Translations under genes and position numbers: made by a program
Part shown: in pieces, positions 35,494 through 47,706 of the stretch
Position numbering within the stretch: the first letter of the stretch is position 1
Layout of the letters: each line of letters opens with the position of its first letter
Assembly: GCF_000374925.1 (NCBI RefSeq)
Contig: NZ_KB895545.1
Location: forward strand, 174,510-238,509
Length of the DNA stretch: 64,000 nt
Source: Arthrobacter sp. 131MFCol6.1
GTDB lineage: Bacteria > Actinomycetota > Actinomycetes > Actinomycetales > Micrococcaceae
Direction: 5' to 3'
Notes under the pieces: model-generated
Told to the model about the DNA's origin: nothing
Seen by the model: the letters and a program-made list of their open reading frames with translations, nothing else
Database searches by the model: none

Positions 35494-37278
35494 ATGAAGC
35501 GCCGCACAGCTCTGCCGGCCCTGCGCTTTTCGACACAGACACTGTTGCTGCAGCTCGGCGTCGTGGCGCTGGTGGTGCTGCTGAGCAGCGCCGTCCACGC
35601 CTGGCTGAGCTATGACCGGCTGGGCCGCGAGGCGGAGAACCAGGCGCTGACCCTGGCCCGGACGGTGGCCTCGGACCCCTCGGTGCGGGCAGAGGTCCAG
35701 TCCATCAGCGCCCTTCCCGCTGCTCCCCCGGCCGCCGAGCTGTTGGCCGGTCCGTTGATGGCTGCCGCGGAGGGTGCCCGCACCCGCACCGGGGCCCTGT
35801 TCGTGGTCATTACGGACGAGACCGGTATCCGGCTGGCGCACCCGGACGCGGAGCGGCTGGGCGAAAAGGTCAGTACCGACCCCTCGGAGGCCCTCGCGGG
35901 CCGGGAGGTCACCACGCGGAACACGGGCACGCTGGGCCCGTCCGCCGGCGCCAAGGTCCCGGTGTACGCCCCGGGCTCGACGGCGGTGGTGGGTGAGGTG
36001 AGCGTGGGCTACTCCACCGAGACGATCAGCCAAAGCCTGGCCCGGGACATCATCCCCATCGCCGTCACGGCCGCCGGCGCGCTGCTGGCCGGCGTGCTGG
36101 CCTCCTTCCTGCTGCGGCGGCGGCTCCAGCGGCTGACCCTCGGGCTCGAACCCGAGGAGATCAGCACCCTGGTGCACGACCAGGTGGCCGTGTTGCAGGG
36201 CGTCGACGACGGCGTGATCGGCGTTTCGGCCGACGGCAGGGTCAGCGTTTTCAACGCCGCCGCCCAGCGGCTGCTCGGTGTCCCGGACCTCGCGGGCACG
36301 GCGTGGGCCGCCGCCCCGGTGCCGGAGCAGCTCAAGGCCCTGACCCGGGCCGATGCGGCCGAGGGTGAGGCGGTGGAACTCGTGGCCGGCGGCCGGGTGC
36401 TGGTGGTGAGTGCCCGGAAGGCCCTGCACGGCCGCGAGGACCTGGGCTGGGTGGTGATGCTGCGGGACCGGACCGAGCTTCAGCAGCTGACCCGCCAGCT
36501 CGACGCCGTCGGCACCATGTCCGCGGCATTGCGGGCGCAGCGCCACGAGTTTGCCAACCAGCTGCACACGATCGCCGGCTTCATGAGCATCGGCCAGCCC
36601 CAGCAGGCCCAGGACTATCTCGCCAAACTGGCCGGTACCGGGCCGCTGGCATTCCCGGTGGACCAGGCCGAGCTGCTCCAGGACCCTTACCTGCAGGCCT
36701 TCCTCGGCGCCAAGGGCGTCGAGGCGGACGAGCGCGGCGTGAGCCTCCGCCTCGGCCCGGAATCCGTGGTCCGCGGCCACGTTACCGAACCCCAGGACGT
36801 CACCACAGTCCTGGGGAACCTGATCGACAACGCCGTGAACGCCGCCGTCGCCGGTTCCGCGGCCGAGCGCTGGGTGGAAGTCGAAGTGCTGGACGAACCG
36901 GGCCTCAACGGAGGCCCCGGCACACTCCACATTGTGGTGGCCGATTCCGGCGACGGCCTGGGCGCCGGAATGACGGCCGCCGAGGCCGAGGCGGTCTTCG
37001 CGGAGGGCTACACGACCTCGGTCCGGCCGGCGCGCCCCGGCGCAGGGCAGGGTCTGGGGCTGGCGCTGTCCCGGCAGCTCGCGCGCCGCCGCGGCGGAGA
37101 CGTGCGGGTGCTCGAAGCGGGCTCCCCCGGCGGCCCGGGCGCCGTTTTCGTCGCCACGCTTCCGGGAACCACCGAACCGGGGCCAACGCTGCCGGGACCC
37201 GCCCAACCGGGAACCCCCGACCTGCGAACCCCTGACCTGCGAACCCCCGAACCACGCCGAGAGGACAACGATGTCTGA
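35494..37278 (+). CDS. CitA/DcuS-type sensor histidine kinase
   Basis: A 594-residue membrane kinase. Order: TM1 (18-36), extracytoplasmic PAS-like sensor (about 40-185) containing VVITDETGIRLAHPDAERLG, TM2 (186-207), cytoplasmic PAS (about 225-330), H-box with His351 in QRHEFANQLHTI, and an HATPase domain (NLIDNAVNAA, then DSGDGLGAGM). The sensor fold and RHEF-N box are those of citrate/C4-dicarboxylate sensors. The C-terminus is a Pro-rich tail of repeated T-P-D-L-R units. ATG 35494 has AGGCAGGAG upstream. It overlaps the response regulator by eight bases. Confidence 0.9.
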   Translation: MKRRTALPALRFSTQTLLLQLGVVALVVLLSSAVHAWLSYDRLGREAENQALTLARTVASDPSVRAEVQSISALPAAPPAAELLAGPLMAAAEGARTRTGALFVVITDETGIRLAHPDAERLGEKVSTDPSEALAGREVTTRNTGTLGPSAGAKVPVYAPGSTAVVGEVSVGYSTETISQSLARDIIPIAVTAAGALLAGVLASFLLRRRLQRLTLGLEPEEISTLVHDQVAVLQGVDDGVIGVSADGRVSVFNAAAQRLLGVPDLAGTAWAAAPVPEQLKALTRADAAEGEAVELVAGGRVLVVSARKALHGREDLGWVVMLRDRTELQQLTRQLDAVGTMSAALRAQRHEFANQLHTIAGFMSIGQPQQAQDYLAKLAGTGPLAFPVDQAELLQDPYLQAFLGAKGVEADERGVSLRLGPESVVRGHVTEPQDVTTVLGNLIDNAVNAAVAGSAAERWVEVEVLDEPGLNGGPGTLHIVVADSGDGLGAGMTAAEAEAVFAEGYTTSVRPARPGAGQGLGLALSRQLARRRGGDVRVLEAGSPGGPGAVFVATLPGTTEPGPTLPGPAQPGTPDLRTPDLRTPEPRREDNDV

Positions 37279-37942
37279 GGATTTCAGGGTGCTGATTGTC
37301 GACGATGATTTCCACGTCGCCAAGCTGCATGCCGCCTACGTGGATTCGGTGGCCGGCTTCCTGGCGCTGCCGCCGGCCGGCTCGGCGTCCCAGGCGCTGC
37401 AGGCCATCCACAGCCTGCGCCCGGACCTGGTGCTGCTGGACGTCTACCTGCCGGACGCCTCGGGCCTGGACCTGCTGCACCAGCTGGACGTCGACACCGT
37501 GATCCTCAGCGCGGCCTCGGACACGGCCTCGCTGCGCCTCGCGTTCCGCCGCGGGGCACTGGGCTACCTGCTCAAGCCCTTCACGGCCGAATCCCTCTCG
37601 CAGCAGCTGCGCTCCTATGCACGCTACCGCCGGATCCTGGCCCAGCCGGGCTCCGTCAGCCAGGAGACGGTGGAGCGCGCCAAGCGCGCCCTGATCCCGG
37701 GCGACGTCGTCGCCTCGGCACGTCCCCGCTCCGCCACCGAGGCCGCGGTGCTGGAATCCCTGGTGCCCGGCGAGCAGTATTCGGCCGCCGACGTCGCCGC
37801 CCGGGTCGGCGTGTCCCGGGCCACCGCCCAGCGGTATCTGTCCGCGCTGGCGGACGACGGCGCCGTCGACATCCAGCTGCGCTACGGCACCACCGGGCGG
37901 CCCGAGCACCGCTACGGGATCCCTGCCGGAACCGGCCACTAG
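37271..37942 (+). CDS. CitB/DpiA-type response regulator
   Basis: A 223-residue regulator: receiver domain 1-120 with the acidic pair in VDDD (10-13), phospho-acceptor Asp57 (LLLDVYLP) and Lys in GYLLKPFT. It ends in a winged helix-turn-helix (about 150-210, YSAADVAARVGVSRATAQRYLSAL) of the CitB/DcuR type. It should be phosphorylated by the kinase encoded just upstream and activate the divergent citrate transporter. Palindromic repeat copy 4 follows its stop. Confidence 0.91.
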   Translation: MSEDFRVLIVDDDFHVAKLHAAYVDSVAGFLALPPAGSASQALQAIHSLRPDLVLLDVYLPDASGLDLLHQLDVDTVILSAASDTASLRLAFRRGALGYLLKPFTAESLSQQLRSYARYRRILAQPGSVSQETVERAKRALIPGDVVASARPRSATEAAVLESLVPGEQYSAADVAARVGVSRATAQRYLSALADDGAVDIQLRYGTTGRPEHRYGIPAGTGH

Positions 37943-37964
37943 TCCGCCCTCTAGCCTCGCCAGC

Positions 37965-38037
37965 AGAAGCAACGCGGGGTCAGCTACGGCCCATCAGGAC
38001 CGCCGGGATGGGCCGTAAGTGACCCCGCGTTGCTTCT
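37965..38037. repeat. Long palindromic intergenic repeat, copy 4
   Basis: Arms 37965-37995 and 38007-38037 match at 29 of 31 bases; the left arm contains AGCAACGCGGGGTCA. It fills the gap between the convergent response regulator and SulP genes, and its right arm overlaps the SulP stop codon by one to two bases. Confidence 0.9.
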
Positions 38038-39751
38038 AGGCGCCGTCGGGCCGTTTCTGTGCCGCCGCTTGCTCCGCCTGCACGGCACGGTAGACGTTGC
38101 CGTGGATCATGTCCGCCCCGATGCGCTCGATCGCGCCGTCGCGCTCCAGGACCGCCCGAACCTCGGGCTTGAGCCGGGTCAGGCGCAGGTTGACGTCCGA
38201 CTCGCGGGCGAGGTTCGCGATGTCCGCCATCTTCGTTGCCCCCTGCGAATCGACGAAATTGATCCCGCCGCAGTCGAGCACAATCCCGGTGAGCCCCGGC
38301 GTTGAATGGATGACCTCGCGCAGACGGTCCTCCAGCGCGTCGGCGGTGGCGAAGAACAGGCCGCCGTCGAACCGGATCACCGCAATGCCGGGAACGATCT
38401 CGTCGCCGGGGTGCCCATCGGCTTCACGGAAGACCTGGGTGCCCGGTTCACGGCCGAGGGACGGCATCTCCGGGTGGGTGGCCACCCGGACGAGCCAGAA
38501 GAGCGAGAGCACGATCCCTATCACGACGCCCGCCAGCACGCCGAAGATGAGGGTGCCGATGATCGCTGCGATCGCAATCCAGAAGTCAAACTTCTGCACC
38601 CGGGCAAGCCGCCGCATCTCGGGCACGTTCATCATGCCCATGACGACAGCCTCGATGATCAGCGCCGCCAGCACGGGCTTGGGCAGGTTCGAGAACAGCG
38701 GCGCCAGGAAGAGCAGCGTGAGCAGGACGGTGACCCCGGAAGTGAGGGAGGCAAGCCCGGTCTTCGCCCCGGAGTGGTCGTTCAGCGAGCTCGCCGACAG
38801 GCTCGTCGAGACGGGCATCCCCTTGAAGAGTCCTGCGGCAATGTTGGCCAGCGACTGGGCAATCGATTCCTGGTTGATGTCGATCTGGTAGCGGTGCTTG
38901 GCAGCGAACGCCCGCGCGTCCCCGGCGGTCTGGGAGAAGCCGATCAGGACCACTGCCACCGCCGCGAGGGCCACGGTACCCACGTGGTCCCACATCAACT
39001 GGCCGTCCGGGACCTGAAGCGAGGGCAGGCCGCTGGGCACCTCGCCCACCAGGGCCACGCCTTTGGCCCCGAGATCGAACAGCGCCGCAGCCAGCAATCC
39101 GCCCACCACCAGGACCAGGGCGCCGGGGACTTGGGGAGCGACAGCTTTCAGCCCGAAGACGACAGCCAGTGCGATTGCCCCCACCACAACGGTGGTCGGC
39201 TGCGCCTCGCCAAGGGTCCCCAGCCATGACCACAGCTCCTGGATGGGGTTCGAGCCGGTGACCTCGGTCCCGGTGAGCTTGGGGAGCTCCCCGATCACGA
39301 CGTCGATCGCCGCGCCGAAGAGGAAGCCGGTGACCACGGCCTTCGAGAGGAACTGCGCGATCCAGCCCATCTTGAGGACGGCAAGGAGCAGGAACAGGAT
39401 CCCGGAGGCGAGCGTGATTCCCGCAACGAACGAGGCGACGTCCTGCTCTCCCGTGATGCCCGCCGCGAGGACGGCACTGGCAGCCACTGCCGCCAGGCCC
39501 GAGCTGGGGCCCATCGAGATCTGCCGGCAGGTGCCGAAGATCGCGTAGACGATGGCGCCGGCGGCCGCGGCATACAGGCCGTTCTGCAGCGGTATACCGG
39601 CGATGCCTGCGTACCCGAGGTTCTTCGGAACGATCAGGGCCGCGACGGTGACCCCGGCGATCAGATCGCCGCGCAGCCACGAGCGGTCATAGGAGCGGAA
39701 CTGGCCGATGAGGGGTACCCTGGTGGGCCCCTGCCCGGGCGCCTTGGTCAT
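38036..39751 (-). CDS. SulP-family inorganic anion transporter
   Basis: A 571-residue SLC26/SulP carrier, moving sulfate, bicarbonate or another anion. The first 420 residues hold about ten to fourteen membrane segments, including the family block IPKNLGYAGIAGIPLQNGLYAA near 40-60 and MPVSTSLSASSLND near 310. The C-terminal STAS domain (about 440-560) has IVLDCGGINFVDSQGATKMA, the conserved phosphate-site region. Both parts are intact. It stands alone, ending inside palindromic repeat copy 4. The substrate is not determined. Confidence 0.9.
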   Translation of the reverse strand: MTKAPGQGPTRVPLIGQFRSYDRSWLRGDLIAGVTVAALIVPKNLGYAGIAGIPLQNGLYAAAAGAIVYAIFGTCRQISMGPSSGLAAVAASAVLAAGITGEQDVASFVAGITLASGILFLLLAVLKMGWIAQFLSKAVVTGFLFGAAIDVVIGELPKLTGTEVTGSNPIQELWSWLGTLGEAQPTTVVVGAIALAVVFGLKAVAPQVPGALVLVVGGLLAAALFDLGAKGVALVGEVPSGLPSLQVPDGQLMWDHVGTVALAAVAVVLIGFSQTAGDARAFAAKHRYQIDINQESIAQSLANIAAGLFKGMPVSTSLSASSLNDHSGAKTGLASLTSGVTVLLTLLFLAPLFSNLPKPVLAALIIEAVVMGMMNVPEMRRLARVQKFDFWIAIAAIIGTLIFGVLAGVVIGIVLSLFWLVRVATHPEMPSLGREPGTQVFREADGHPGDEIVPGIAVIRFDGGLFFATADALEDRLREVIHSTPGLTGIVLDCGGINFVDSQGATKMADIANLARESDVNLRLTRLKPEVRAVLERDGAIERIGADMIHGNVYRAVQAEQAAAQKRPDGA

Positions 39752-39812
39752 GCGCCAGTCATACTCCGAGTCCGGAAGTTCCGCCAGAGTCCATGTGACC
39801 CCTCGCCGGTTT

Positions 39813-40196
39813 CTAGGTGGCGCTCTTCTGGGCGACGAGTTCGATCTCGACGAGCATCTTGGGGTCCAGGAACGGCAGCACGTGAACGAGGGAGAGCGTG
39901 GGACGGATGTCGCCGAAGACCTCGCCGTGGGCCCGGCCGGCCTCTTCCCACTGGCTGATGTCCGTCAGGTACAGCTTGGACTGCACCACGTCCTCGAAGC
40001 CGAAGCCGGCGTCGGCCAGCACGGCGCCAAGCTTCTGCAGGATGTAGCTGGTCTGGGCATAGAAGTCCTCGCCCACGACTCCGTCCTCCCCGCTGGCGGC
40101 CGTCGCGGAGATGTAGAGGGTGTTGTCCACCTGGACAGCCCGGGAATAGCCGAGGGCCTGTTCCCAGGTGGAGCCGGTACCGAAGGTCTTGCGCAT
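39813..40196 (-). CDS. RidA family protein
   Basis: A 127-residue YjgF/YER057c/UK114-fold protein. It has the central GYSRAVQVDNTLYISATAA strand region and the C-terminal LVEIELVAQ signature. The Arg that binds the carboxylate of enamine/imine intermediates in true RidA seems absent: the segment reads RPTLSLVHV where RidA has P-x-R-[ST]. It therefore may belong to an Rid subgroup without deaminase activity. The length is typical and the neighbours give no hint. Confidence 0.82.
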   Translation of the reverse strand: MRKTFGTGSTWEQALGYSRAVQVDNTLYISATAASGEDGVVGEDFYAQTSYILQKLGAVLADAGFGFEDVVQSKLYLTDISQWEEAGRAHGEVFGDIRPTLSLVHVLPFLDPKMLVEIELVAQKSAT

Positions 40197-40310
40197 GGTG
40201 GGCCTTTCGCAGTTGCCGCAGGGATCGGCACAACTGTAGGGCGCCGGGCGCCTGGGAGGCCAAACCGGGTTGTTTTGTGTCGGCGGGACTGCGCGGGGCC
40301 TCCGCCCGGG

Positions 40311-40814
40311 CTAGAGTTCCTGGCGGTAAACGAGCAGTTTGATGTCCGTGCCCGGCACGAGCCAGTCGCGCTCCGGCGCCCGGAGGAAGCCGGTCTTCTG
40401 GTAGAGGCCGTGGGCACTTTCCCAGCTCTCGCCCGTGGTCAGGGCCACGGCGTGGATTCCGGGCAGGGCCCTGGCGTGCTCGATGATGGCCTGGACCATG
40501 GCCTTGCCGGCACCGCTGCGCTGCACGGACGGGTCCACCACGAGCATGCGGAACTCGAGCTCGTCGCTGAAGGCGATGTCCGCGTAGGGCTCGCCGGCGA
40601 CCGCCAGCGTCACGGAGCCGAGGATCCGGCCCTCCCGCTCCGCGACCCAAACCGTCGCGGCCGCCGCGCGCTGCCCGACATTCTGGATCTGCTGCATGTA
40701 GGGGTGGTCGGCGCTCTCAAAGTAGCCTGCCGCCAGGTAGGCGTCCCGGGTGATGCGCGCTATGGCGTCGAAGTCGGCCGGAACGGCGGGGCGAATGAGG
40801 ATCTGCGAAGGCAC
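40311..40814 (-). CDS. GNAT family N-acetyltransferase
   Basis: A 167-residue single-domain acetyltransferase. The acetyl-CoA-binding motif is VQRSGAGKAM near 97-106, preceded by the strand ELEFRMLVVDPS, and followed by the HGLYQKTGF helix-strand near 134-142, a common end of GNAT proteins acting on small molecules or protein N-termini. Substrate unknown. It lies between unrelated minus-strand genes. Confidence 0.83.
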   Translation of the reverse strand: MPSQILIRPAVPADFDAIARITRDAYLAAGYFESADHPYMQQIQNVGQRAAAATVWVAEREGRILGSVTLAVAGEPYADIAFSDELEFRMLVVDPSVQRSGAGKAMVQAIIEHARALPGIHAVALTTGESWESAHGLYQKTGFLRAPERDWLVPGTDIKLLVYRQEL

Positions 40815-40937
40815 CTGTCAATGGTACGGGCGCCCGGCCCGGGCCGTGCCCGGAAAAGCCGTTTCCGTGACTGAACTATCACTCAGGCCTATCACTCCGG
40901 CCCGGAGCCGGCCCCGTGCCGGCCCGGTGAGAGGACT

Positions 40938-44170
<3,233 letters not shown>

Positions 44171-44279
44171 TCAGGGGTCCGTCAGTCTGCGGTCGCGGGT
44201 TCCGGTCCGGCCACCGATCGAGTACCTGGACACCTCGCCCCGCCCGGGGACGACTTCTGCGCCGGCGGAGGGAGCCGTG

Positions 44280-45461
44280 CTAGTCGTTGATGACGGCGGC
44301 CAGGTCGGCGGCCGGGCGGTCGCGAACGCCCAGTTTCGTGAGCGCGAGTGGGCCAAGGACGGTTCCGCTGAGGATGATGCCCGCGAAGATCAGGCACGAG
44401 AGCTGCCACGATCCACCGTCGTACAGCAGACCCGCCAGCAGCGACCCGGCTGCTGCCCCGAGCATTTCGGAGTTGGTCAGCAGGCTCATGCCGCGGCCCA
44501 CGCGGTGCCCGCTGACCTCAGCGACGACCGCCCGCTGGATCGGCAGCAATATCGCCCATGAGGCACTCGTTAGCACCCAGAGCGCGGCGATCACGAGCGG
44601 GCTGGGGGTGAACGCGAGGCCAGCAGCAGTCAGTGCCGACGCGACGGACGCGAGGACGTATCCCGTACGCCGGCCCCGCCGTTCAACGAACCGGTGCAGC
44701 ACCCGTGGCATAACCGTAAGCACGATGCCGCCGGGCAGGTAGATGAGTGCAATCTGGTAGACCTCCAGCTCAAGCGCCTTCTGCAGGTGAAGCAGCAGGA
44801 GCAGCGACACACCGGCCTCGGCGACTGCAGTCATCAGCGCGATCAGCAGCAGCGGGGCGAGGCGCTTGCCGTCGCCCCGGAACCCGTTCGGCGGCTCCTC
44901 CTGCGGTGGCGCCAGGAACTTTGGCACGCGGAACAGCAGGACCGCCGCGAAAAGACAGGCAACAGCGAGGATCCCGAAGACCCCGCTGAAGCCGGTCAGC
45001 GGCAGCAGGACCATCGCTGGAATCCAGAAGAACCACGATCCGAGTGCTTCGGATGACAGCAGCCCGGCCAGTGAGCCGGAGTCGCGATCGAGGGACTCGG
45101 CCACGATCGCCCGGACGGCAATCCAAAAGAACGCGCCGCCCATGCCGCCCACAACTGCGGCGGCGAGGGCGAGCGGCAGCGACGTCGCAAGGGCGTAGCC
45201 CACGCAGCTCACCGCGTAGAGCACGGCTCCTGCCGCAGCCACTGTCGTTCGCACCCGAGTGTCCACCAGCCAGCCGGAAATCGGACGCGCGATCACCGAG
45301 ACGACGAGCTCGACGGCGACGAGGGCTCCGATCGCGCTTGGCGCGACGCCGAGTTCAATGCCGCCCCAGAGCGGGATCAGGAAGTCCATTATTTCCGCCG
45401 ACCCGCCAATCAGGGTTGCGGCAGTGCCCGCTGCTTTCCTTCGATCCGGCTTAGTCCCCAT
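44280..45461 (-). CDS. MFS transporter
   Basis: A 393-residue major facilitator protein with about twelve membrane segments. The loop 2-3 region reads ARPISGWLVDTRVRTTV, a weak form of the family motif; the second half has HRFVERRGRRTGYVLAS. It resembles drug or metabolite efflux carriers in length, but no substrate can be named. The start is the ATG at 45461 (MGTKPDRRK); the open frame before it is arginine-rich and not family-like. Its wobble positions look a little less GC-biased than the neighbours. Confidence 0.8.
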   Translation of the reverse strand: MGTKPDRRKAAGTAATLIGGSAEIMDFLIPLWGGIELGVAPSAIGALVAVELVVSVIARPISGWLVDTRVRTTVAAAGAVLYAVSCVGYALATSLPLALAAAVVGGMGGAFFWIAVRAIVAESLDRDSGSLAGLLSSEALGSWFFWIPAMVLLPLTGFSGVFGILAVACLFAAVLLFRVPKFLAPPQEEPPNGFRGDGKRLAPLLLIALMTAVAEAGVSLLLLLHLQKALELEVYQIALIYLPGGIVLTVMPRVLHRFVERRGRRTGYVLASVASALTAAGLAFTPSPLVIAALWVLTSASWAILLPIQRAVVAEVSGHRVGRGMSLLTNSEMLGAAAGSLLAGLLYDGGSWQLSCLIFAGIILSGTVLGPLALTKLGVRDRPAADLAAVIND

Positions 45462-45514
45462 GCCCGCGAGCCTAAGGGGCGAACCACGAATTTGGTCTGA
45501 CGCTGACCGTGAGG

Positions 45515-46303
45515 TCAGGCGGGCGCGTCCCCGCTGGCAGTCCGGGCATCGACAACGATCGCCGTGATGTTGTCCCGGCCGCCGCTGCGCAAGGCCGACT
45601 GGATCAGCTCGTCCACGGCAGCCTGGGGGTCGGCCTCGGCCGCGAGGATGCCGGCGATCTTCTCGTCGGTCAGTTCGCCGTTGAGGCCGTCGGAGCACAC
45701 CAGGATCCGGTCGCCGTCTTCAAGGGGAAGCAGCCAGAAGTCGGCCTCGGAGTCGTCCCCGGTTCCCAGTGCCCGGGTCACAACGTGCCTGCGCGGATAC
45801 ACGGCGGCCTCGGCCTCGGTGATCTGGCCGGTGTCCAGGAGTTCCTGTACCTCGGAATGGTCGACGCTGATCTGGGCGAGCCGGCCGTGGCTGTAACGGT
45901 AGGTGCGGGAGTCCCCGATGTTGAGGACAAGCCAGTACGGGACGTCCTGTTGTTCCACCACCACGACGCCGGACAGCGTGGTTCCGGCGCGCGATCCCGT
46001 GGCGTGACGGATGCCCGCATCAGCCATGAGCAGGTACTCCTGCAGGATGTCCGCCGTCGCGTCCCGGCTGCCGGTCTTGAACTGTGGCAGCTCGGCCAGG
46101 GTGCGCACGCAGATGCTGCTGGCAACTTCGCCGGCCTCGTGCCCGCCCATGCCGTCCGCCACGGCGAAGACGGGGTCGGCGGCAATGAAGGCGTCCTCGT
46201 TCGCCTCGCGGCGCAGCCCCCGGTCCGTGCCGAACCCGCAGTGCAGCCGCGGTCCCTGTTTGCCGTCCGATGGCGGGATGGGGGCGTCTGGCGTTGCGTT
46301 CAT
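45515..46303 (-). CDS. PP2C-family protein serine/threonine phosphatase
   Basis: A 262-residue PPM phosphatase. Metal-binding motifs are present: GLRREANEDAF near 30-40, VADGMGGHEAGEVAS near 48-62, DSRTYRYSHGRLAQIS near 135, and the late CSDGLNGELTDEKI and GGRDNITAIVV blocks. The start is ATG 46303; the longer open frame is rejected because family sequence begins just after it. It should dephosphorylate Ser/Thr-phosphorylated proteins in the cytoplasm. No kinase gene is adjacent. Confidence 0.9.
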   Translation of the reverse strand: MNATPDAPIPPSDGKQGPRLHCGFGTDRGLRREANEDAFIAADPVFAVADGMGGHEAGEVASSICVRTLAELPQFKTGSRDATADILQEYLLMADAGIRHATGSRAGTTLSGVVVVEQQDVPYWLVLNIGDSRTYRYSHGRLAQISVDHSEVQELLDTGQITEAEAAVYPRRHVVTRALGTGDDSEADFWLLPLEDGDRILVCSDGLNGELTDEKIAGILAAEADPQAAVDELIQSALRSGGRDNITAIVVDARTASGDAPA

Positions 46304-46458
46304 GGCGGTCCTCAATACAGTGGTGCGCGGCTTCAGCGGTGCGCGAGGGCTGACGGCGGTCACAAACCCGGCCGGATCGCAACTGCCGGTCCGACTATTG
46401 CATATGCGCCGCTCAACTGAGAAGCCCGCCACGGGCTACAGCCGGGCTGATCCGGTGC

Positions 46459-47706
46459 TCAGTCCAGGATCAGGCCCCGGCCGCTGCCGGGCTGCAGCTG
46501 CACCGGGTGGATTTCACCGAACCCGCGGACGTCCTCGGCCGGACGGGGCACCAGGACGAAGCGTTCGTCCTGCTCCAAGGCGGCCGCGGTCATCGAATCC
46601 ACCAGCACGGTTCCGGGGTCCGCGAGGGCAGTCAGGCGGGCGGCGAGGTTGACGGTGGGTCCGTAGATATCACCGAGGCGGGAGAGGATGCGGCCCCAGA
46701 CCATAGCCACGCGGGCCTGGGGCAGGATCTCGTCGTCGGTGAAGGCGCGGGACAGGGCCAGGGAAATCTCGGCTCCCGCCGCCGGAGTCTCGGCAATGTA
46801 CAGGACTTCGTCGCCGACGGTCTTGACCAGCCGGCCGCCGCCGACCGAGATGATTTCGGCGCACTTGTTCTCGAAGCGCTGCACCAGCTGGGCGAGCGTC
46901 TTCTCGTTCATCCGGCGGGACAGGCTCGTGTAGGAGACAAGGTCGGCGAAGCCAACGGCCCGGGCCAACGGCAGGGGCGCATCGTCCTCGTCGCCTTCGC
47001 GGCCCTCTTCGCTGGACTGCAGCCCGGCTTCGGCCCGGACGGCCAGGCGCTGCACAGCGGCGTTGAGCTGGCGGCGCCAGGAGTAGGCGAGCATCTCCTC
47101 GAGGGGGTCGATCAGGTTCGGCAACTCGCTGACGAGCCGCTTCCGGGCGACGGCGTCGCTCACGCCCTGTTCCTGGACCATGTCCTCCACGAGGGCCTCG
47201 ATCTGCCACACCACCATCCGGTCGGTCATCTGGCCGATGGCCCGGGTGATGGAAATGGCGGCTTCCTCGGTGAGCTTGCCGTCGCGCACCAGGTCCACGA
47301 TGGTGGACAGGGCGGCCTGGTCACGCTCGGTGAAGGCGACGTCTTCATCCCCGAGGTTGGGAAAGCCCAGGGCGCGCCAAAGTTTCCGGGCAGAAAGCAG
47401 CGAGAGCCCGGCACCGGCGGCGACTTCACGACGCCGGAGCTTGCGCTCACCGCCCAGCAGCCGCGCTTCCAGGGCCTTGGCGGCGAGCCGTTCAGCGGAC
47501 ATCGTGCCGGTGGGCGGGGCCAAAGGTTCAGGGTCGGCGGCTTCGGATCCGGGTTCGGCGGCGGGTTCGATGAGCGCGCCTGCCTCGGTGTCGAAGGCGG
47601 TCCCGGCGTCGCTGTCGGCGGCAGCCGAACCGGCGGCGTCCTCGGGCTCCCGGGGCAAATCCGGGGCAGCGAGGTCGGTGTCCTGGTGGACGTTCTCAGC
47701 GTTCAT
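46459..47706 (-). CDS. Class III adenylate cyclase with regulatory N-terminal domain
   Basis: A 415-residue cyclase. Residues 1-70 are acidic and disordered; about 75-235 is the adenylate cyclase regulatory domain known from mycobacterial Rv1264 (RKLWRALGFPNL); 245-410 is the catalytic domain. Metal and substrate residues are complete: Asp255 (GFADLVSYT), Lys295 and Asp299 (RLVKTVGDE), Asn353 and Arg357 (TVNLAAR). The Rv1264 relative is pH-sensing; that is only inferred here. The start is ATG 47706, or GTG 47715. It overlaps the PH-domain gene upstream by 11 bases. Confidence 0.9.
   Translation of the reverse strand: MNAENVHQDTDLAAPDLPREPEDAAGSAAADSDAGTAFDTEAGALIEPAAEPGSEAADPEPLAPPTGTMSAERLAAKALEARLLGGERKLRRREVAAGAGLSLLSARKLWRALGFPNLGDEDVAFTERDQAALSTIVDLVRDGKLTEEAAISITRAIGQMTDRMVVWQIEALVEDMVQEQGVSDAVARKRLVSELPNLIDPLEEMLAYSWRRQLNAAVQRLAVRAEAGLQSSEEGREGDEDDAPLPLARAVGFADLVSYTSLSRRMNEKTLAQLVQRFENKCAEIISVGGGRLVKTVGDEVLYIAETPAAGAEISLALSRAFTDDEILPQARVAMVWGRILSRLGDIYGPTVNLAARLTALADPGTVLVDSMTAAALEQDERFVLVPRPAEDVRGFGEIHPVQLQPGSGRGLILD

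Noticed and set aside
35416..37323. 635-codon open frame on the minus strand
   Set aside because: It mirrors the citrate sensor kinase gene, which has all expected domains.
13338..38037. Insertion-sequence ends or MITEs
   Set aside because: The AGCAACG palindromes have no flanking target duplications that I can see and no transposase nearby; they sit at gene 3' ends rather than at random.
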